The notes beneath the pieces were generated by a model, which was given only the letters and a program-made list of their open reading frames with translations, was not told the origin of the DNA and did no database searches. A DNA stretch of 64,000 nt from Thiosocius sp963808165 (lineage in GTDB: Bacteria; Pseudomonadota; Gammaproteobacteria; Chromatiales; Chromatiaceae), in the NCBI GenBank assembly GCA_963808165.1, contig CAWEET010000013.1:130801-194800 (forward strand), written 5' to 3'. The translations under genes and the position numbers were made by a program. This document shows, piece by piece, positions 9,389-21,282 of this stretch; position 1 is the stretch's first letter; each line of letters starts with the position of its first letter.

Positions 9389-9613
9389 TGCAGTTTCAGT
9401 GGCCGCTGTAAGAAGTGTTTAGTACGACAACCGGTGAGCGATGCTCACCACGACGGCGGTCGGCAAACGACGCCTGAGCCCATCCGAGGGAGTCTCGCAC
9501 CCTTGTCTCGCCGAATTTCGAGTTCTCGCACATAGATGGGTCGACTACGGACTATTGCACTGCACAATGGGATGGTCCGCTCTCGTAAGCTGACCCTCCT
9601 TCCAGCATCGGCA

Positions 9614-9682
9614 GTAGCCGTCGGCCATGACCTGCCGGTCGCCGGGTGCCTGTCGACAGGCAGCAACAAGCGCATAGCAGAC
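9614..9682 (+). repeat. Dispersed hairpin repeat, copy A
   Basis: The core 9632-9682 matches the reverse complement of 10343-10393 at 41 of 51 positions. Identity is highest in CTGCCGGTCGCC and GGCAGCAACAAGCGCAT. A GTAGCCG block just upstream is also shared. The CCGGTCG arm and a partly matching CGACAGG arm can pair, so the element can form a stem-loop whose loop varies between copies, as in REP-like repeats. Confidence 0.6.
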
Positions 9683-10008
9683 GACAGACTTGTCACTGCG
9701 CACTCGGTGAGGCTGAAGCACCGTCCGCCCCACGAACCCGCCAACCCTGTCAGGTAGGCCGGTTCGTCTCGATCAGAGCCTGCGATTCTGTTAGAGAACT
9801 ATGCCTGAAAGCCATTTCCGGTCAGGAAAAACGTTCCTGATCACTGCGTCCGATCAGTCAAAATGCGAGCGAAAATTATCTGTTTTTTACGAGTTTATTA
9901 CAGTTTTACTTCAATTTTACTTCGGTTCTTGTTATTCTGTATGCGGCATAAACCCAATGAGATCCGTTCGCCGAACGGTCGATCCTCGGGCTTGCCTGGA
10001 GGTGTGTA

Positions 10009-10089
10009 ATGATATTGCCAGTGATTGTGATGTTGTCCGGAGTTACCGCTTTGGGTGTTGCAAGCGTAATTCTGGTTACCAAAAGCTGA
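10009..10089 (+). CDS. 26-residue single-span membrane peptide (sORF)
   Basis: An ATG at 10009 is preceded by GGAGGTG at good spacing and opens a 26-codon frame, MILPVIVMLSGVTALGVASV then ILVTKS. It is a single hydrophobic helix with a Lys near its end. The 130 bases upstream are AT-rich and could hold a promoter. A hairpin follows eight bases after the stop. The combination of ribosome site, hydrophobic frame and hairpin supports a real small membrane protein; no homologue is recognised. Confidence 0.5.
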   Translation: MILPVIVMLSGVTALGVASVILVTKS

Positions 10090-10096
10090 TTCACCC

Positions 10097-10139
10097 CCGC
10101 CCGGTCGGCTGACAGGGTTTTCCTAAATCCGACGGGCGG
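10097..10139 (+). terminator. Hairpin after the 26-residue sORF
   Basis: CCGCCCGGTCGG at 10097-10108 pairs with CCGACGGGCGG at 10129-10139 (11 pairs, one bulge, 20-base loop). A T5 run follows at 10153-10157, too far for a classical intrinsic terminator, so it is a possible one. Confidence 0.4.
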
Positions 10140-10342
10140 ATAGGTGGTAGCATTTTTCGATCCCTCCGGCGTTAACGGTTCGGCCACAACCTTCTCCTCG
10201 AAAACTCACAGTGCCGAGTCTGCTTTTGCGGACGGCCTGTCGCTCACATAATGGCCAGCCGACTGTCTTTACAGGGTCGACGGCCATTCGCGTTAATCCG
10301 CGTGTGAACCGATCCGACACCGGCCCAACTCGAATCGGGGAT

Positions 10343-10411
10343 GTCCGCAATGCGCTTGTTGCTGCCAGTCGCTGGGTGCTTGGCGACCGGCAGTCCAGTT
10401 GGCCGGCTACG
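10343..10411 (-). repeat. Dispersed hairpin repeat, copy B (inverted)
   Basis: This is the inverted partner of 9614-9682. CCGGTCGC / GCGACTGG forms its stem. Differences from copy A cluster in the loop while the arms are kept, which suggests a structured repeat. Apart from the two repeats, the sORF and the AP2 remnant, I see no gene in 9081-10780. Confidence 0.6.
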
Positions 10412-10780
10412 GCCTGTTGCAGTGCATAACCGCGCGTCCGCTTCGCGCCTTCGGTTCAGGTTCGCTCGACGGCCTGCGGTGGCAACGGATCACCTGAGCT
10501 TGGTAGCTCAACGCTGCAGAAATTGGGTCGATCGAGTGCATTTGTGACCTGGTAGGGTTACCTGGTTACCGCAGAAATGGCGGTAAATCTCAACATATCC
10601 GTCACTTGCCTCTACCTTGTGACGGCCTCGCATGAGCGAACGCCGGGCAAACGGTATCGCCTCGCGTTTGCCGTGGATACTGCCGTAGGCCTGACCGAAA
10701 GCGGCAGATCGCAGCCTGTTTAGCAATTTTTCCCGCCGCAACCTATCATCCGCGTTCAACCGATTCCGGCAGAGGATCTC

Positions 10781-11623
10781 ATGACAGCGAAACCAACCAC
10801 GCAGAATATGGCTGTGTTCTGCGACTTCGAGAACGTCGCGCTCGGCGTAGAGGACGCCAAATATGCGGCGTTCGACATTCAGAAGGTGCTGGAGCGGCTG
10901 CTCCTCAAGGGCAATATCGTCGTGAAGAAGGCGTATTGCGACTGGGAGCGCTACAAGAAGTTCAAGGCCGCAATGCACGAGGCGGCGTTCGAGTTGATCG
11001 AGATCCCGCATGTACGCCAGTCGGGCAAGAACTCAGCAGATATCCGCATGGTCGTCGACGCGTTGGATCTGTGCTACACCAAGTCACACGTCGATACCTT
11101 CGTCGTCGTCAGTGGCGATTCCGACTTCTCGCCGCTGGTGAGCAAGCTGCGCGAGAACAACAAGCTGGTGATCGGTGTGGGCGTCAAGAAATCCACCTCG
11201 GACCTTTTGATAGCCAACTGCGATGAGTTCATCTTCTACGATGATCTGGCCCGTGAGAGCGAGAAACAGCGCAAGGCACGACGCAAGACGGCGTCGAAGA
11301 AGGCATCCACCAGAAACAGCGGGACACGCAAAGCGTCAGAGGAAAACGCTGAAGAGGAACATAAGCGGCAGGCAGCCATCGATCTCGTGCTCGAGACGGT
11401 GGAGGATCTTTTCGAGGAACGCGGCGAACAGGAGAAGGTCTGGGGCTCCATGGTCAAGCAGGCGCTGAAGAGAAGAAAACCCGGATTCAACGAGACCTAT
11501 CATGGCTTCCGGACCTTCGGCAGGCTGCTCGAAGAGGCCCAGGCACGCGAGCTGCTGGAACTCGAGCTGGATGAGAAATCGGGCGGCTACATCGTCAAGG
11601 GCTTCGCCCACGATGAGGACTAG
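10781..11623 (+). CDS. NYN-domain (PIN-like) protein with C-terminal OST-HTH/LOTUS domain
   Basis: The product has 280 residues. The NYN ribonuclease fold spans about 10-160: the acidic residue in VFCDFENVAL (Asp15) and those in FVVVSGDSDFSPL match the metal-binding positions of the LabA/NYN class. A basic linker follows (about 165-195, QRKARRKTASKKASTRNSG). The C-terminal segment (about 205-280, containing GSMVKQALKRRKPGFNETYHG and GGYIVKGF) fits an OST-HTH/LOTUS RNA-binding module. AGAGGA precedes the ATG. Family members are predicted or shown RNA-processing enzymes; the target is unknown. Confidence 0.88.
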   Translation: MTAKPTTQNMAVFCDFENVALGVEDAKYAAFDIQKVLERLLLKGNIVVKKAYCDWERYKKFKAAMHEAAFELIEIPHVRQSGKNSADIRMVVDALDLCYTKSHVDTFVVVSGDSDFSPLVSKLRENNKLVIGVGVKKSTSDLLIANCDEFIFYDDLARESEKQRKARRKTASKKASTRNSGTRKASEENAEEEHKRQAAIDLVLETVEDLFEERGEQEKVWGSMVKQALKRRKPGFNETYHGFRTFGRLLEEAQARELLELELDEKSGGYIVKGFAHDED

Positions 11624-12054
11624 CGGGAAGTTCGGTTACTCACAGAGCATTGCTGATGCGCCAAGGCAAGGCGTGCCGAGCGAAGCTTGGCCGCCCCAAA
11701 TGAGCGATCAACGCCGAATGGCCCAATTGGACAGCCAAGCCGCAGGGACGGGGGCATCCTCCGCATGACCGCGCTGCACTTGCGCTGACGTACGCCAGGG
11801 ACATGGCGCTCAGTGTGCCTTGTCCTGTAAAAACATGACCTCCGTCGATGAATGTCCGCATCGTGTTGACAGGCCTTGCTGGACCAGCATTACCTCACCG
11901 GGCTGGCGATGATCGGCGCCGTCATGGCCATGTCTGGGACAAAACGTCTAGAATATTTCTGTTTTTGGCAACTGCAGGACCCTCCTGCTCTGCTAGAATC
12001 CGCAACTCGAAACAAAATCAGAACAATCTGCCTGAGTCGTCGAGGAATTGAGAG

Positions 12055-12207
12055 ATGAGAACAACGAAAACTCTGCTGGAGGGAATCAAGGTCGTGGCCC
12101 TGTTCGGCGCTGTCGCTCTAGTCGTTTGGAGTATGCCGGATTCCGGGGGTCTTCATGCGAAATCCTCTGATGCCGTGAACTGGCATTCAACCACCGCAAC
12201 TCGGTGA
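12055..12207 (+). CDS. Small membrane-anchored hypothetical protein
   Basis: A 50-residue frame starts at an ATG with GAGGAAT upstream (12042-12048). It begins MRTTKTLLEGIKVVALFGAV and has one hydrophobic helix of about 17 residues. A hydrophilic tail containing MPDSGGLHAKSSDAVNWHS follows. It is too short to assign to a family. The stretch 11624-12054 before it contains no gene I can support. The stretch 12208-12742 after it likewise shows no convincing gene on either strand. Confidence 0.45.
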   Translation: MRTTKTLLEGIKVVALFGAVALVVWSMPDSGGLHAKSSDAVNWHSTTATR

Positions 12208-12742
12208 ATGCAGTGAGATCAGCAGCGCGGTAACTATACCTGGTGTGAGGCTGTCGACAATGCGGCGAACCAACGGTTTGCCCATCCAAACGCTTGCACA
12301 ATCGCTGAGTCGAAGCCCCGCAATACCCCAACTTCTGTGTCAAAAGTGACCAAGACCAGGCTCCAGCCTGCAATCGGTGCATCATCATCACGCTCGATGC
12401 AGTCCCCGCAGTCGTAGCGTTGCGGCCCGTTCCAGCGTGGGCCACCAGGCTAACGGTTGCCTGTCACTGATTCGAATTCCCGCCGGTTCCGCTGGCCCAT
12501 ACGAACCGCCCTGGGCGGGCATCGTCGGGTATGGCAGCCTGAGCCACGCTGCAGCACGAGCTTTGCTTCGCCCCATGGCCCGAAATGTGCTTGTAAATCC
12601 TGGGCGCCGTTTTCTTGGCGCCCGCGAGGGAACGCAGGGTCTGACCGATCTGCCAGTCCGGCCAGACCGCCGGCATGACCGGATAAGGCGCGCAGGCTGC
12701 AAGGACGCCCCGCGACCAGTAGCAAAGCGCGAGGTATATAGA

Positions 12743-13279
12743 GTGCGAACCAAGAGGTCTGTCCTGGCTGCCGCAAGCAGCGCCTGCATATTGCTTGGAA
12801 CCAGCGTCGAAGCCGCGGAACTCGACACCACCGTGCCCATGCGACACGGTAGTGCGGCCACCTATTATGTCGCCGGATACGTCGGCGGCGCCGGCGAGAC
12901 CGAGTTCATGGTCGACACGGGTTCAGGTTATGTCACGATTAATGAAGTCACCCTCGAGGCACTGAAAGACAGTGACCGGGCACACTACAGCCGCAATCTG
13001 CGCGGAATACTCGCTGACGGACGCAAGCTGACTGTGCCCGTGTACGTGATACGAAGTCTTACCATCGGCGAGAACTGCCGATTGCGAAATGTCGAGGCAG
13101 CGGTGTTTCCGGGGGCGACCCGTCAGATTCTTGGCTTGAGCGCGCTGAAGAAGGCGGCACCGTTCACCTTCTCATTCGACCCACCTCATCTGACGCTCAG
13201 TAACTGCCCCCGCGGCGAGGCCCTGGCCGACGCAAGCGAAACCCTTTCGCCGGCTGCCCCGGCAGAGAGTGTCCGTTAA
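12743..13279 (+). CDS. Secreted retropepsin-like aspartic protease
   Basis: The GTG at 12743, with GAGG nine bases upstream, gives 178 residues with a signal peptide ending SVEAA. The catalytic Asp-Thr-Gly is in FMVDTGSGYVTIN. A flap-like segment and RQILGLSALKKA follow, which matches the ILG-[LM] motif of bacterial clan AA retropepsins (single-domain, dimer-forming). The C-terminal tail is Ala/Pro-rich. The open frame reaches back to 12377, but that extension is compositionally poor and lacks a ribosome site. Proposed role is periplasmic proteolysis; the substrate is unknown. Confidence 0.78.
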   Translation: MRTKRSVLAAASSACILLGTSVEAAELDTTVPMRHGSAATYYVAGYVGGAGETEFMVDTGSGYVTINEVTLEALKDSDRAHYSRNLRGILADGRKLTVPVYVIRSLTIGENCRLRNVEAAVFPGATRQILGLSALKKAAPFTFSFDPPHLTLSNCPRGEALADASETLSPAAPAESVR

Positions 13280-13322
13280 CTTGTGGATCGGCTGAATGTG
13301 ACCGAACTTACCAAGCAGCCCA

Positions 13323-14678
13323 CTAGCCTTGACGGAACAGCTCGGGTTCGAGCTGATGCCGGTGCAGCAGCTTATAGAACTCCGATCGATTGCGGCGCGC
13401 AAGGCGTGCGGCCTGGGCGACGTTTCCGTCGGTAATTTGCAGCAGGTGGACGAGGTAATCGCGTTCGAAACGCTCCTTGGCCTCTGACAGTGGCAAGAGC
13501 TCATGAGGTCTTTCACGCAGCGCCCTGCACACAAGCTCCTGCGTGACCAGCGGCACCGTCGACAACACGACGCAGTGCTCCACCACATTACGCAATTGCC
13601 GGACATTGCCCGGCCAGGCGGCGCTGAGCAGGGCCTCCATTCCATCGGCGGAAAAACCACGCATCCGCTTGCTGTTGCGCTGGCTTTCTTCGGTCAGAAA
13701 GTGGTTGGCCAACAAGGGGATATCCTCGCGCCGCTCCCGCAGCGGCGGCATCTCCAGCAGCACGACATTGAGCCGGTAATACAGATCCTGACGAAACTCC
13801 TGATTCGCAATCGCCTTTTCGAGGTCGCGGTGGGTCGCCGAGATCAGGCGCACATCGGTCTGGATCGGCTCAATCGAACCCACCGGTCGGACGGCTTTGT
13901 CCTGCAGCGTGCGCAATACTTTCGCCTGCACGCCGAGCGGCATATCACCGATCTCATCGAGGAACAAAGTTCCCTTATTGGCCGCACGGAACAGACCGGT
14001 GTGATCCTTGGTCGCACCGGTGAAGGCACCACGCGCGTGACCGAAAAGCTCCGATTCGAGCAATTGTTCCGGGATTGCGCTGCAATTCAAGGCCACGAAG
14101 GGGTACTCGGAACGCGTGCTCACTCGATGGATGAGCTGAGCGAGCATCTCCTTGCCCGTTCCGCTTTCACCTGTGATCAGGATACTTGCGCTACTGCGTG
14201 CCACCAATCTGGCCTCCTGCACAGTGCGCTCCATGACCGCGCTGCGGTACAACAACGCGCCCGATGCCGGGACATCATCCTTTGCCGGGCCCTCGGCGTC
14301 AGCCGACGGGCTCAGCCCGACCGCTTTGCGTATCTGCGTCAGCAACTCATGGCTGTCGAACGGCTTGGTCAGATATCCGAACACGCCACGCTGCGTCGCC
14401 TCGACCGCATCCGGGATACTACCGTGCGCCGTGAGTATAATCACCGGCAACGTAGGATTCTGCGCGTGAATGGCCTCGAACAGGGCCATGCCATCCATGC
14501 CCTGCATACGCAGGTCGGTGACGACCACATGCGGACGAAAGCCATCGAGTTGCGCCAGTGCCTGGCGTCCATCTCCGGCGGTGCGGACCTCGTAAGCGGC
14601 GGCACTCAGGCGAATGTTCAGCAGGCGCAGCAAGCCGGCATCGTCATCGACCACAAGAACGCGCGGTAGGCGACTCAT
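13323..14678 (-). CDS. glrR: Sigma-54-dependent response regulator GlrR (QseF)
   Basis: The product has 451 residues in three domains. The receiver has an acidic pocket at VVDDD (10-13) and the phospho-acceptor Asp55 in VVTDLRM. The AAA+ activator domain carries Walker A GESGTGKE and the sigma-54 contact loop GAFTGA. The Fis-type helix-turn-helix ends GNVAQAARLARRNRSEFYKL. The start is preceded by GAGGTTGCG. It is the last gene of a glrK-qseG-glrR operon. In enterobacteria GlrR activates glmY-type small RNAs and envelope genes; whether that holds here is unknown. Confidence 0.95.
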   Translation of the reverse strand: MSRLPRVLVVDDDAGLLRLLNIRLSAAAYEVRTAGDGRQALAQLDGFRPHVVVTDLRMQGMDGMALFEAIHAQNPTLPVIILTAHGSIPDAVEATQRGVFGYLTKPFDSHELLTQIRKAVGLSPSADAEGPAKDDVPASGALLYRSAVMERTVQEARLVARSSASILITGESGTGKEMLAQLIHRVSTRSEYPFVALNCSAIPEQLLESELFGHARGAFTGATKDHTGLFRAANKGTLFLDEIGDMPLGVQAKVLRTLQDKAVRPVGSIEPIQTDVRLISATHRDLEKAIANQEFRQDLYYRLNVVLLEMPPLRERREDIPLLANHFLTEESQRNSKRMRGFSADGMEALLSAAWPGNVRQLRNVVEHCVVLSTVPLVTQELVCRALRERPHELLPLSEAKERFERDYLVHLLQITDGNVAQAARLARRNRSEFYKLLHRHQLEPELFRQG

Positions 14679-14696
14679 CGCAACCTCTGTATCCGT

Positions 14697-15248
14697 TCAG
14701 GAACCCGGCAATGGCACCTTGCCATGGCTCTGCAAGTCGTTCATGCGGAGCTCTATCGCCTTCAGGGCCTCGAGCTTCTCCTCGATGCCCAAACGGGCGC
14801 GACGCTCACGTCGCATCGCTTTTATCCAGCGCTCGCGCTCTTCGAGCTGGTCGATCTGGTAGCGCGCAAAATCCAGCTGAGTTTCCGTTTTGTTCACGGG
14901 GTTCGCCACATAGCGCTCGAGCAACTCGCGCGCACGTAAGCGGTCGCGCGACACACTCCCCGGGGCGCTCAACAACAGGGCGAGATGCAGGGCCGCACAA
15001 TCGGCTTCGAACGGGTCGGCGAATCGCGCTTCCCATTGCGGGATCAGTTGCTCGCGTTGGTCGACCCGCAGACCATGGGTTTCGTTGGCGAAGCGCAGTA
15101 TCACTTCGATGTCGTCACAGCCCACGGTCTGCATCGGCGGCGGGGGTATGGCCGGCAGGGCGGTCTTCCAGTCCGCGCAACCCGAGAGCAGGCTGAGAGC
15201 CATGCCGAGCGCCGCTCCCGAACACCGTGATGCCAGGCCCGGCCGCAT
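14697..15248 (-). CDS. qseG: QseG-like outer-membrane lipoprotein
   Basis: This 183-residue protein starts MRPGLASRCSGAALGMALSL with lipobox LSGC (Cys24). The rest is mainly helical and contains a Gln/Glu-rich region and the RRERRARLGIEEKLEALKAI coiled segment near the end. It sits between glrK and glrR, the position of QseG, which links the GlrK sensor to the outer membrane. Its first 134 bases overlap the 3' end of glrK in another frame. An earlier in-frame ATG exists, but M at 15248 begins the signal peptide. Confidence 0.8.
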   Translation of the reverse strand: MRPGLASRCSGAALGMALSLLSGCADWKTALPAIPPPPMQTVGCDDIEVILRFANETHGLRVDQREQLIPQWEARFADPFEADCAALHLALLLSAPGSVSRDRLRARELLERYVANPVNKTETQLDFARYQIDQLEERERWIKAMRRERRARLGIEEKLEALKAIELRMNDLQSHGKVPLPGS

Positions 15249-16668
15249 CTTCCGACGCCGGGAGTCGAATCCTGAGGTGCGCCCCCATTGCACTATCCAT
15301 GACATCGATCGTCCCTTCATGAAGCCGTACAAACTCCCGCGCGATAAACAGGCCGAGCCCGCTTCCCCTGACATACCCCTCTTCCCGAACACGTCCGCGC
15401 AGGAACGCCTCGAATACCCGTTCACGGTCCGCGCTGTCAATGCCGGGGCCGGAATCTTCGATCTCGAACACCGCCCAGTCTGCACCCTTTTTCAGGCTGA
15501 TATGAATGTCGGAATCTGGCGGTGAGAACTTGATCGCATTGGAGATCAGGTTACCGAAAACGGCCTTGAGCTGCATGAGGTCACCGCGTACCGTGACAGG
15601 CGCGAGCGCCGTCGTGATCGCCAGTCTCTTGGTCTGCGCCGGCAGTTGGTGGCCCTCCAGGGCCTGCCGAACGACTCTTTCGAGGTCTAGCGGCTCGCTT
15701 TCCATCGCCGGGCGGGTGCGTTGCGAAATGCTGAAGTTCAGCAGGTCCTCTATCATCGACTGCAGCTTGATGGCGTTCTCACTGAGCAATGTGGCGATTT
15801 CGCGTTGCTCCCGATTCAGCGTGCCGACCACCTCCTCTTCCAACAACTGGGTACCCTCGCGCAGCGTGGTCAGGGGTGTCTTCAGCTCATGCGAAATGTT
15901 TCTCAGGAACAGGGCCTTATGGCCCTCCAGTTCCAGCAGGCGCGTTCTCAGCCACTCCAGTTGTTCACCCAGTTTCCGCAGATCGCGCGGCCCGCTGATC
16001 GCCACAGGCTCTTCGAATCTACCGGAACCCAGTCGGTCGATCGCGATATTGAGCGTGCGCAAGGGCCGGATGATGAGCAGCAGGAATACCCCTCCGAGAA
16101 GGACCGCAGCGGGCACGAGCGCGACGCTTTCCCACAGCAGGAGTCGGTGAACGGAATCTGCACTGTGGTTCAGTGTCTCGATATTCTTGGTAATCAGGCG
16201 GCCGCTTTCATCCAGCACGCCGCGGGCGAGCGTGGTGAGCCGGGCAAACTCAGCCGGATCCAAGGCCGCCTTCCCGTTTGCCGGTTTGGCGGCAGTCAAT
16301 CGTCCGTACAACTCATCCTCATGCTCCTCGAGCCCATCGAGCAGCAGGCGCTGATCATCGGTCAGATCCAGTCTGCGCAAGCCGTTCAGCGCCTGACGCA
16401 GCGCTTCACGGCGCCGCAGATAGACCGCAAGCACGGTCTCGTCCTCGAGTACCAGAAACTGACGGCCGCTGCGTTCCATCGCATCCGCCTCCTCGACCAG
16501 GAGCCGGCTTTCCTGAACCACCCGGGCTGCCCGCACAATGGCCTGCTGGCCGGTATGGCTCAGATCACTGACAAACAGCGCGGTCACGACGAAGGCAAGC
16601 AGGAGCGGCACGGTCACGATGCCGAAGCCGATCAATACCAGCTGAAATATGGAACGTGGTCGCAACAC
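15115..16668 (-). CDS. glrK: Sensor histidine kinase GlrK (QseE)
   Basis: The kinase has 517 residues. Membrane helix 1 is at about 9-33, the periplasmic helical sensor at about 34-178, and helix 2 at about 180-200 (LVPAAVLLGGVFLLLIIRP). A HAMP-like region follows. The phospho-His260 is in FLRNISHELKTPLT, followed by the N box (FGNLISNAIKFS), DSGPGID and GSGLGLFIA. The catalytic domain ends near MGAHLRIRLP. The last 40 or so residues are low in complexity and lie wholly inside the overlap with qseG. It phosphorylates GlrR encoded downstream. Confidence 0.94.
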   Translation of the reverse strand: MLRPRSIFQLVLIGFGIVTVPLLLAFVVTALFVSDLSHTGQQAIVRAARVVQESRLLVEEADAMERSGRQFLVLEDETVLAVYLRRREALRQALNGLRRLDLTDDQRLLLDGLEEHEDELYGRLTAAKPANGKAALDPAEFARLTTLARGVLDESGRLITKNIETLNHSADSVHRLLLWESVALVPAAVLLGGVFLLLIIRPLRTLNIAIDRLGSGRFEEPVAISGPRDLRKLGEQLEWLRTRLLELEGHKALFLRNISHELKTPLTTLREGTQLLEEEVVGTLNREQREIATLLSENAIKLQSMIEDLLNFSISQRTRPAMESEPLDLERVVRQALEGHQLPAQTKRLAITTALAPVTVRGDLMQLKAVFGNLISNAIKFSPPDSDIHISLKKGADWAVFEIEDSGPGIDSADRERVFEAFLRGRVREEGYVRGSGLGLFIAREFVRLHEGTIDVMDSAMGAHLRIRLPASEDAAGPGITVFGSGARHGSQPALGLRGLEDRPAGHTPAADADRGL

Positions 16669-16785
16669 CTGACGTTACCCCGGCGGCGAACAGTGGCGAG
16701 CTACCAAGAATACCCCGCTTCGGGACCATCGGCACGGCGCCTGCGATGGCTGCCCGCAACCTGTTAACAGACCCTAGTGTGAGCC

Positions 16786-17238
16786 CTAGTCTTCAGGTTC
16801 GAAACTGCTGAATTCGGAACCTATCTGCTGCCGTCCAACATCGAGGCTGAGGTATTCGCCATCATACTGCCAGTGAACTCGGGTCCATGGGATGGCATAG
16901 TGATCACTGGTCACACTCAGCAACCCGCCGGTGGCCATCACCACCGCACTCACCTGCCCGTCAGGGGTGAGCAATACACCTTCGACCAGGCCGAGGCGTT
17001 GCCCCTGCAGATTCTGGATCGGTCGGCCGATGGGCGCGAAGACCCCTCGATTCGTGAGGGGGTCGCCTTCGTCCGAGGCGGCCGGCGCCATGCTGCCCGG
17101 TTTCGATCCGCTGTCGGCGAGATCAGTTTCAAAGGGGTTACCAGTGGGCGATCCACCCCCGGCGACGGAGAGTCCGGCGACCAAGCTGGATAGCAAAACT
17201 GCGGAGTTGAAGATGCGTGCGGCGAGCTTTTCAACCAT
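16786..17238 (-). CDS. PRC-barrel domain secreted protein
   Basis: The product has 150 residues with a signal peptide (SSLVAGLSVAGG). A variable Ser/Pro/Gly-rich stretch (about 27-70) precedes a C-terminal PRC-barrel domain (about 70-145). That domain contains RPIQNLQGQRLGLVEGVLL, VSAVVMATGG and HYAIPWTRVHW. PRC-barrels bind RNA-processing or photosynthetic partners in other families; here the protein is exported and its partner is unknown. It lies 118 bases from glrK in the same direction and may follow the EF-hand gene in one transcript. Confidence 0.85.
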   Translation of the reverse strand: MVEKLAARIFNSAVLLSSLVAGLSVAGGGSPTGNPFETDLADSGSKPGSMAPAASDEGDPLTNRGVFAPIGRPIQNLQGQRLGLVEGVLLTPDGQVSAVVMATGGLLSVTSDHYAIPWTRVHWQYDGEYLSLDVGRQQIGSEFSSFEPED

Positions 17239-17359
17239 TCCGGCCTCCCGCTGCGCTTGGCGGCTTGGATCTCCTGCCTAGTTGAACAAGCTGCCGAGTG
17301 AAGGGCGCGCGCCCGGCATCGTACCGTCGCGCGCCAAACCTAAGAAGTCGGGCTAGAGA

Positions 17360-17602
17360 TCAGTCTTTCTGCTCGGGCTCCATGGTTTCGAAGGCACTGA
17401 ATTCTGATTCATCGACCACGCCGTCGGCGTTCGCGTCGATTTTTTCCCACGACTCGGTCAGTTCCATCGACCCTTTGGCTTCTTCAGCAGTGATGGCGCC
17501 ATCGCCATCTGCGTCCAAGTCCTTATAGCCCGATTTCTCGCCGGCCACGGCAGCACCGGTCAGGAACGCGCTTGCGAGCAGAACCATTATCATTTTTTTC
17601 AT
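17360..17602 (-). CDS. Small secreted EF-hand calcium-binding protein
   Basis: The product has 80 residues. A signal peptide (MKKMIMVLLASAFLTGAAVA) precedes two EF-hand loops. Loop 1 runs Asp30 to Glu41 (DADGDGAITAEE) and loop 2 runs Asp56 to Glu67 (DANADGVVDESE); both have acidic ligands at 1, 3, 5 and 12. GGAG lies upstream of the ATG. It should bind Ca2+ in the periplasm. The bases between here and 18166 hold a 6-bp stem hairpin (GTGTCG/CGACAC near 17751-17771) and no gene I can support. Confidence 0.93.
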   Translation of the reverse strand: MKKMIMVLLASAFLTGAAVAGEKSGYKDLDADGDGAITAEEAKGSMELTESWEKIDANADGVVDESEFSAFETMEPEQKD

Positions 17603-18166
17603 ATTCCCATCTCCATAAATTTAGGTTGGCACGGAGGCAAGGATTGCCTCTCGTGAGAAACAGAGCAGCTTGCGTGCCAAAAGGAAAATCATTCGCAAAT
17701 TCATAGCCTTGCATTTTCGACAGCAATATCGTCCCGGCAAACTGTGACCAAAGTGTCGTCGTTTGGCGACACCGCGGCCGATGATCCCTATCAAGCTTCT
17801 GTTTTATCTCGGTTTTATTGTGTCGTTCCGCAGCGACATTGGGACGTTCTCGTGCCTTTTCCCCTACCCCTTCCGCCTGCGGCCGCAGGCATAGTCCCAG
17901 CGGCACGAGATACCTCGGGTTCGGATGCAGGCATGGCGCGAACGAACCACCCCCAGGGATGATGCAGATCATGGACAAAGGCAGCGCGAACCGACGTCGA
18001 CCTGGCCTTCGGCGGATGTGCAGCCAACGACGACCGGCCTGTGATTTGCCCTGCGCCGCAGTGCTGCGCGTATACTGAACTCAACGCACGCCAAGGTTCC
18101 GATCGGGCCCTTACCGTCATCCGCAGGAAACGTCCGATCCGCCTTCACCGCGATCCGGGAACTGCC

Positions 18167-20995
<2,829 letters not shown>

Positions 20996-21282
20996 TGGGT
21001 CAAACGGGAGGTTCTGTCACTCTCAGCCGGCCCGCAGATATTGAGCGGCGCTGCGACGTCCGCCGTTCGCGCAGGTCTGCCGCAGGGGGCGGCCGTCGAG
21101 TCCCCACGGGGGTTTCACAGCGCCCGCACGGGTCGAATGCGCCGATGTGCGGGTTGCGAATGAAGGCCATCAGTGTTGCAGCGAATCCAGGGTCGATCGA
21201 TACCTGGCATGGGCAAATGCCGCTGGCGCATGGCGAGTTCATTCGGTTATGGTCCGTGTTCCCAACACCAGCGAGGAAAACA

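Noticed and set aside
9801..10112. 103-codon plus-strand frame over the 26-residue peptide
   Set aside because: Composition is not protein-like, and the smaller frame has the ribosome site.
11640..12050. Several short frames between the NYN gene and the 50-residue gene
   Set aside because: None has a ribosome site with a plausible composition or a known motif.
12464..12847. Minus-strand 127-codon frame opposite the start of the retropepsin gene
   Set aside because: It has no start context and no recognised motif; it overlaps the retropepsin signal region.
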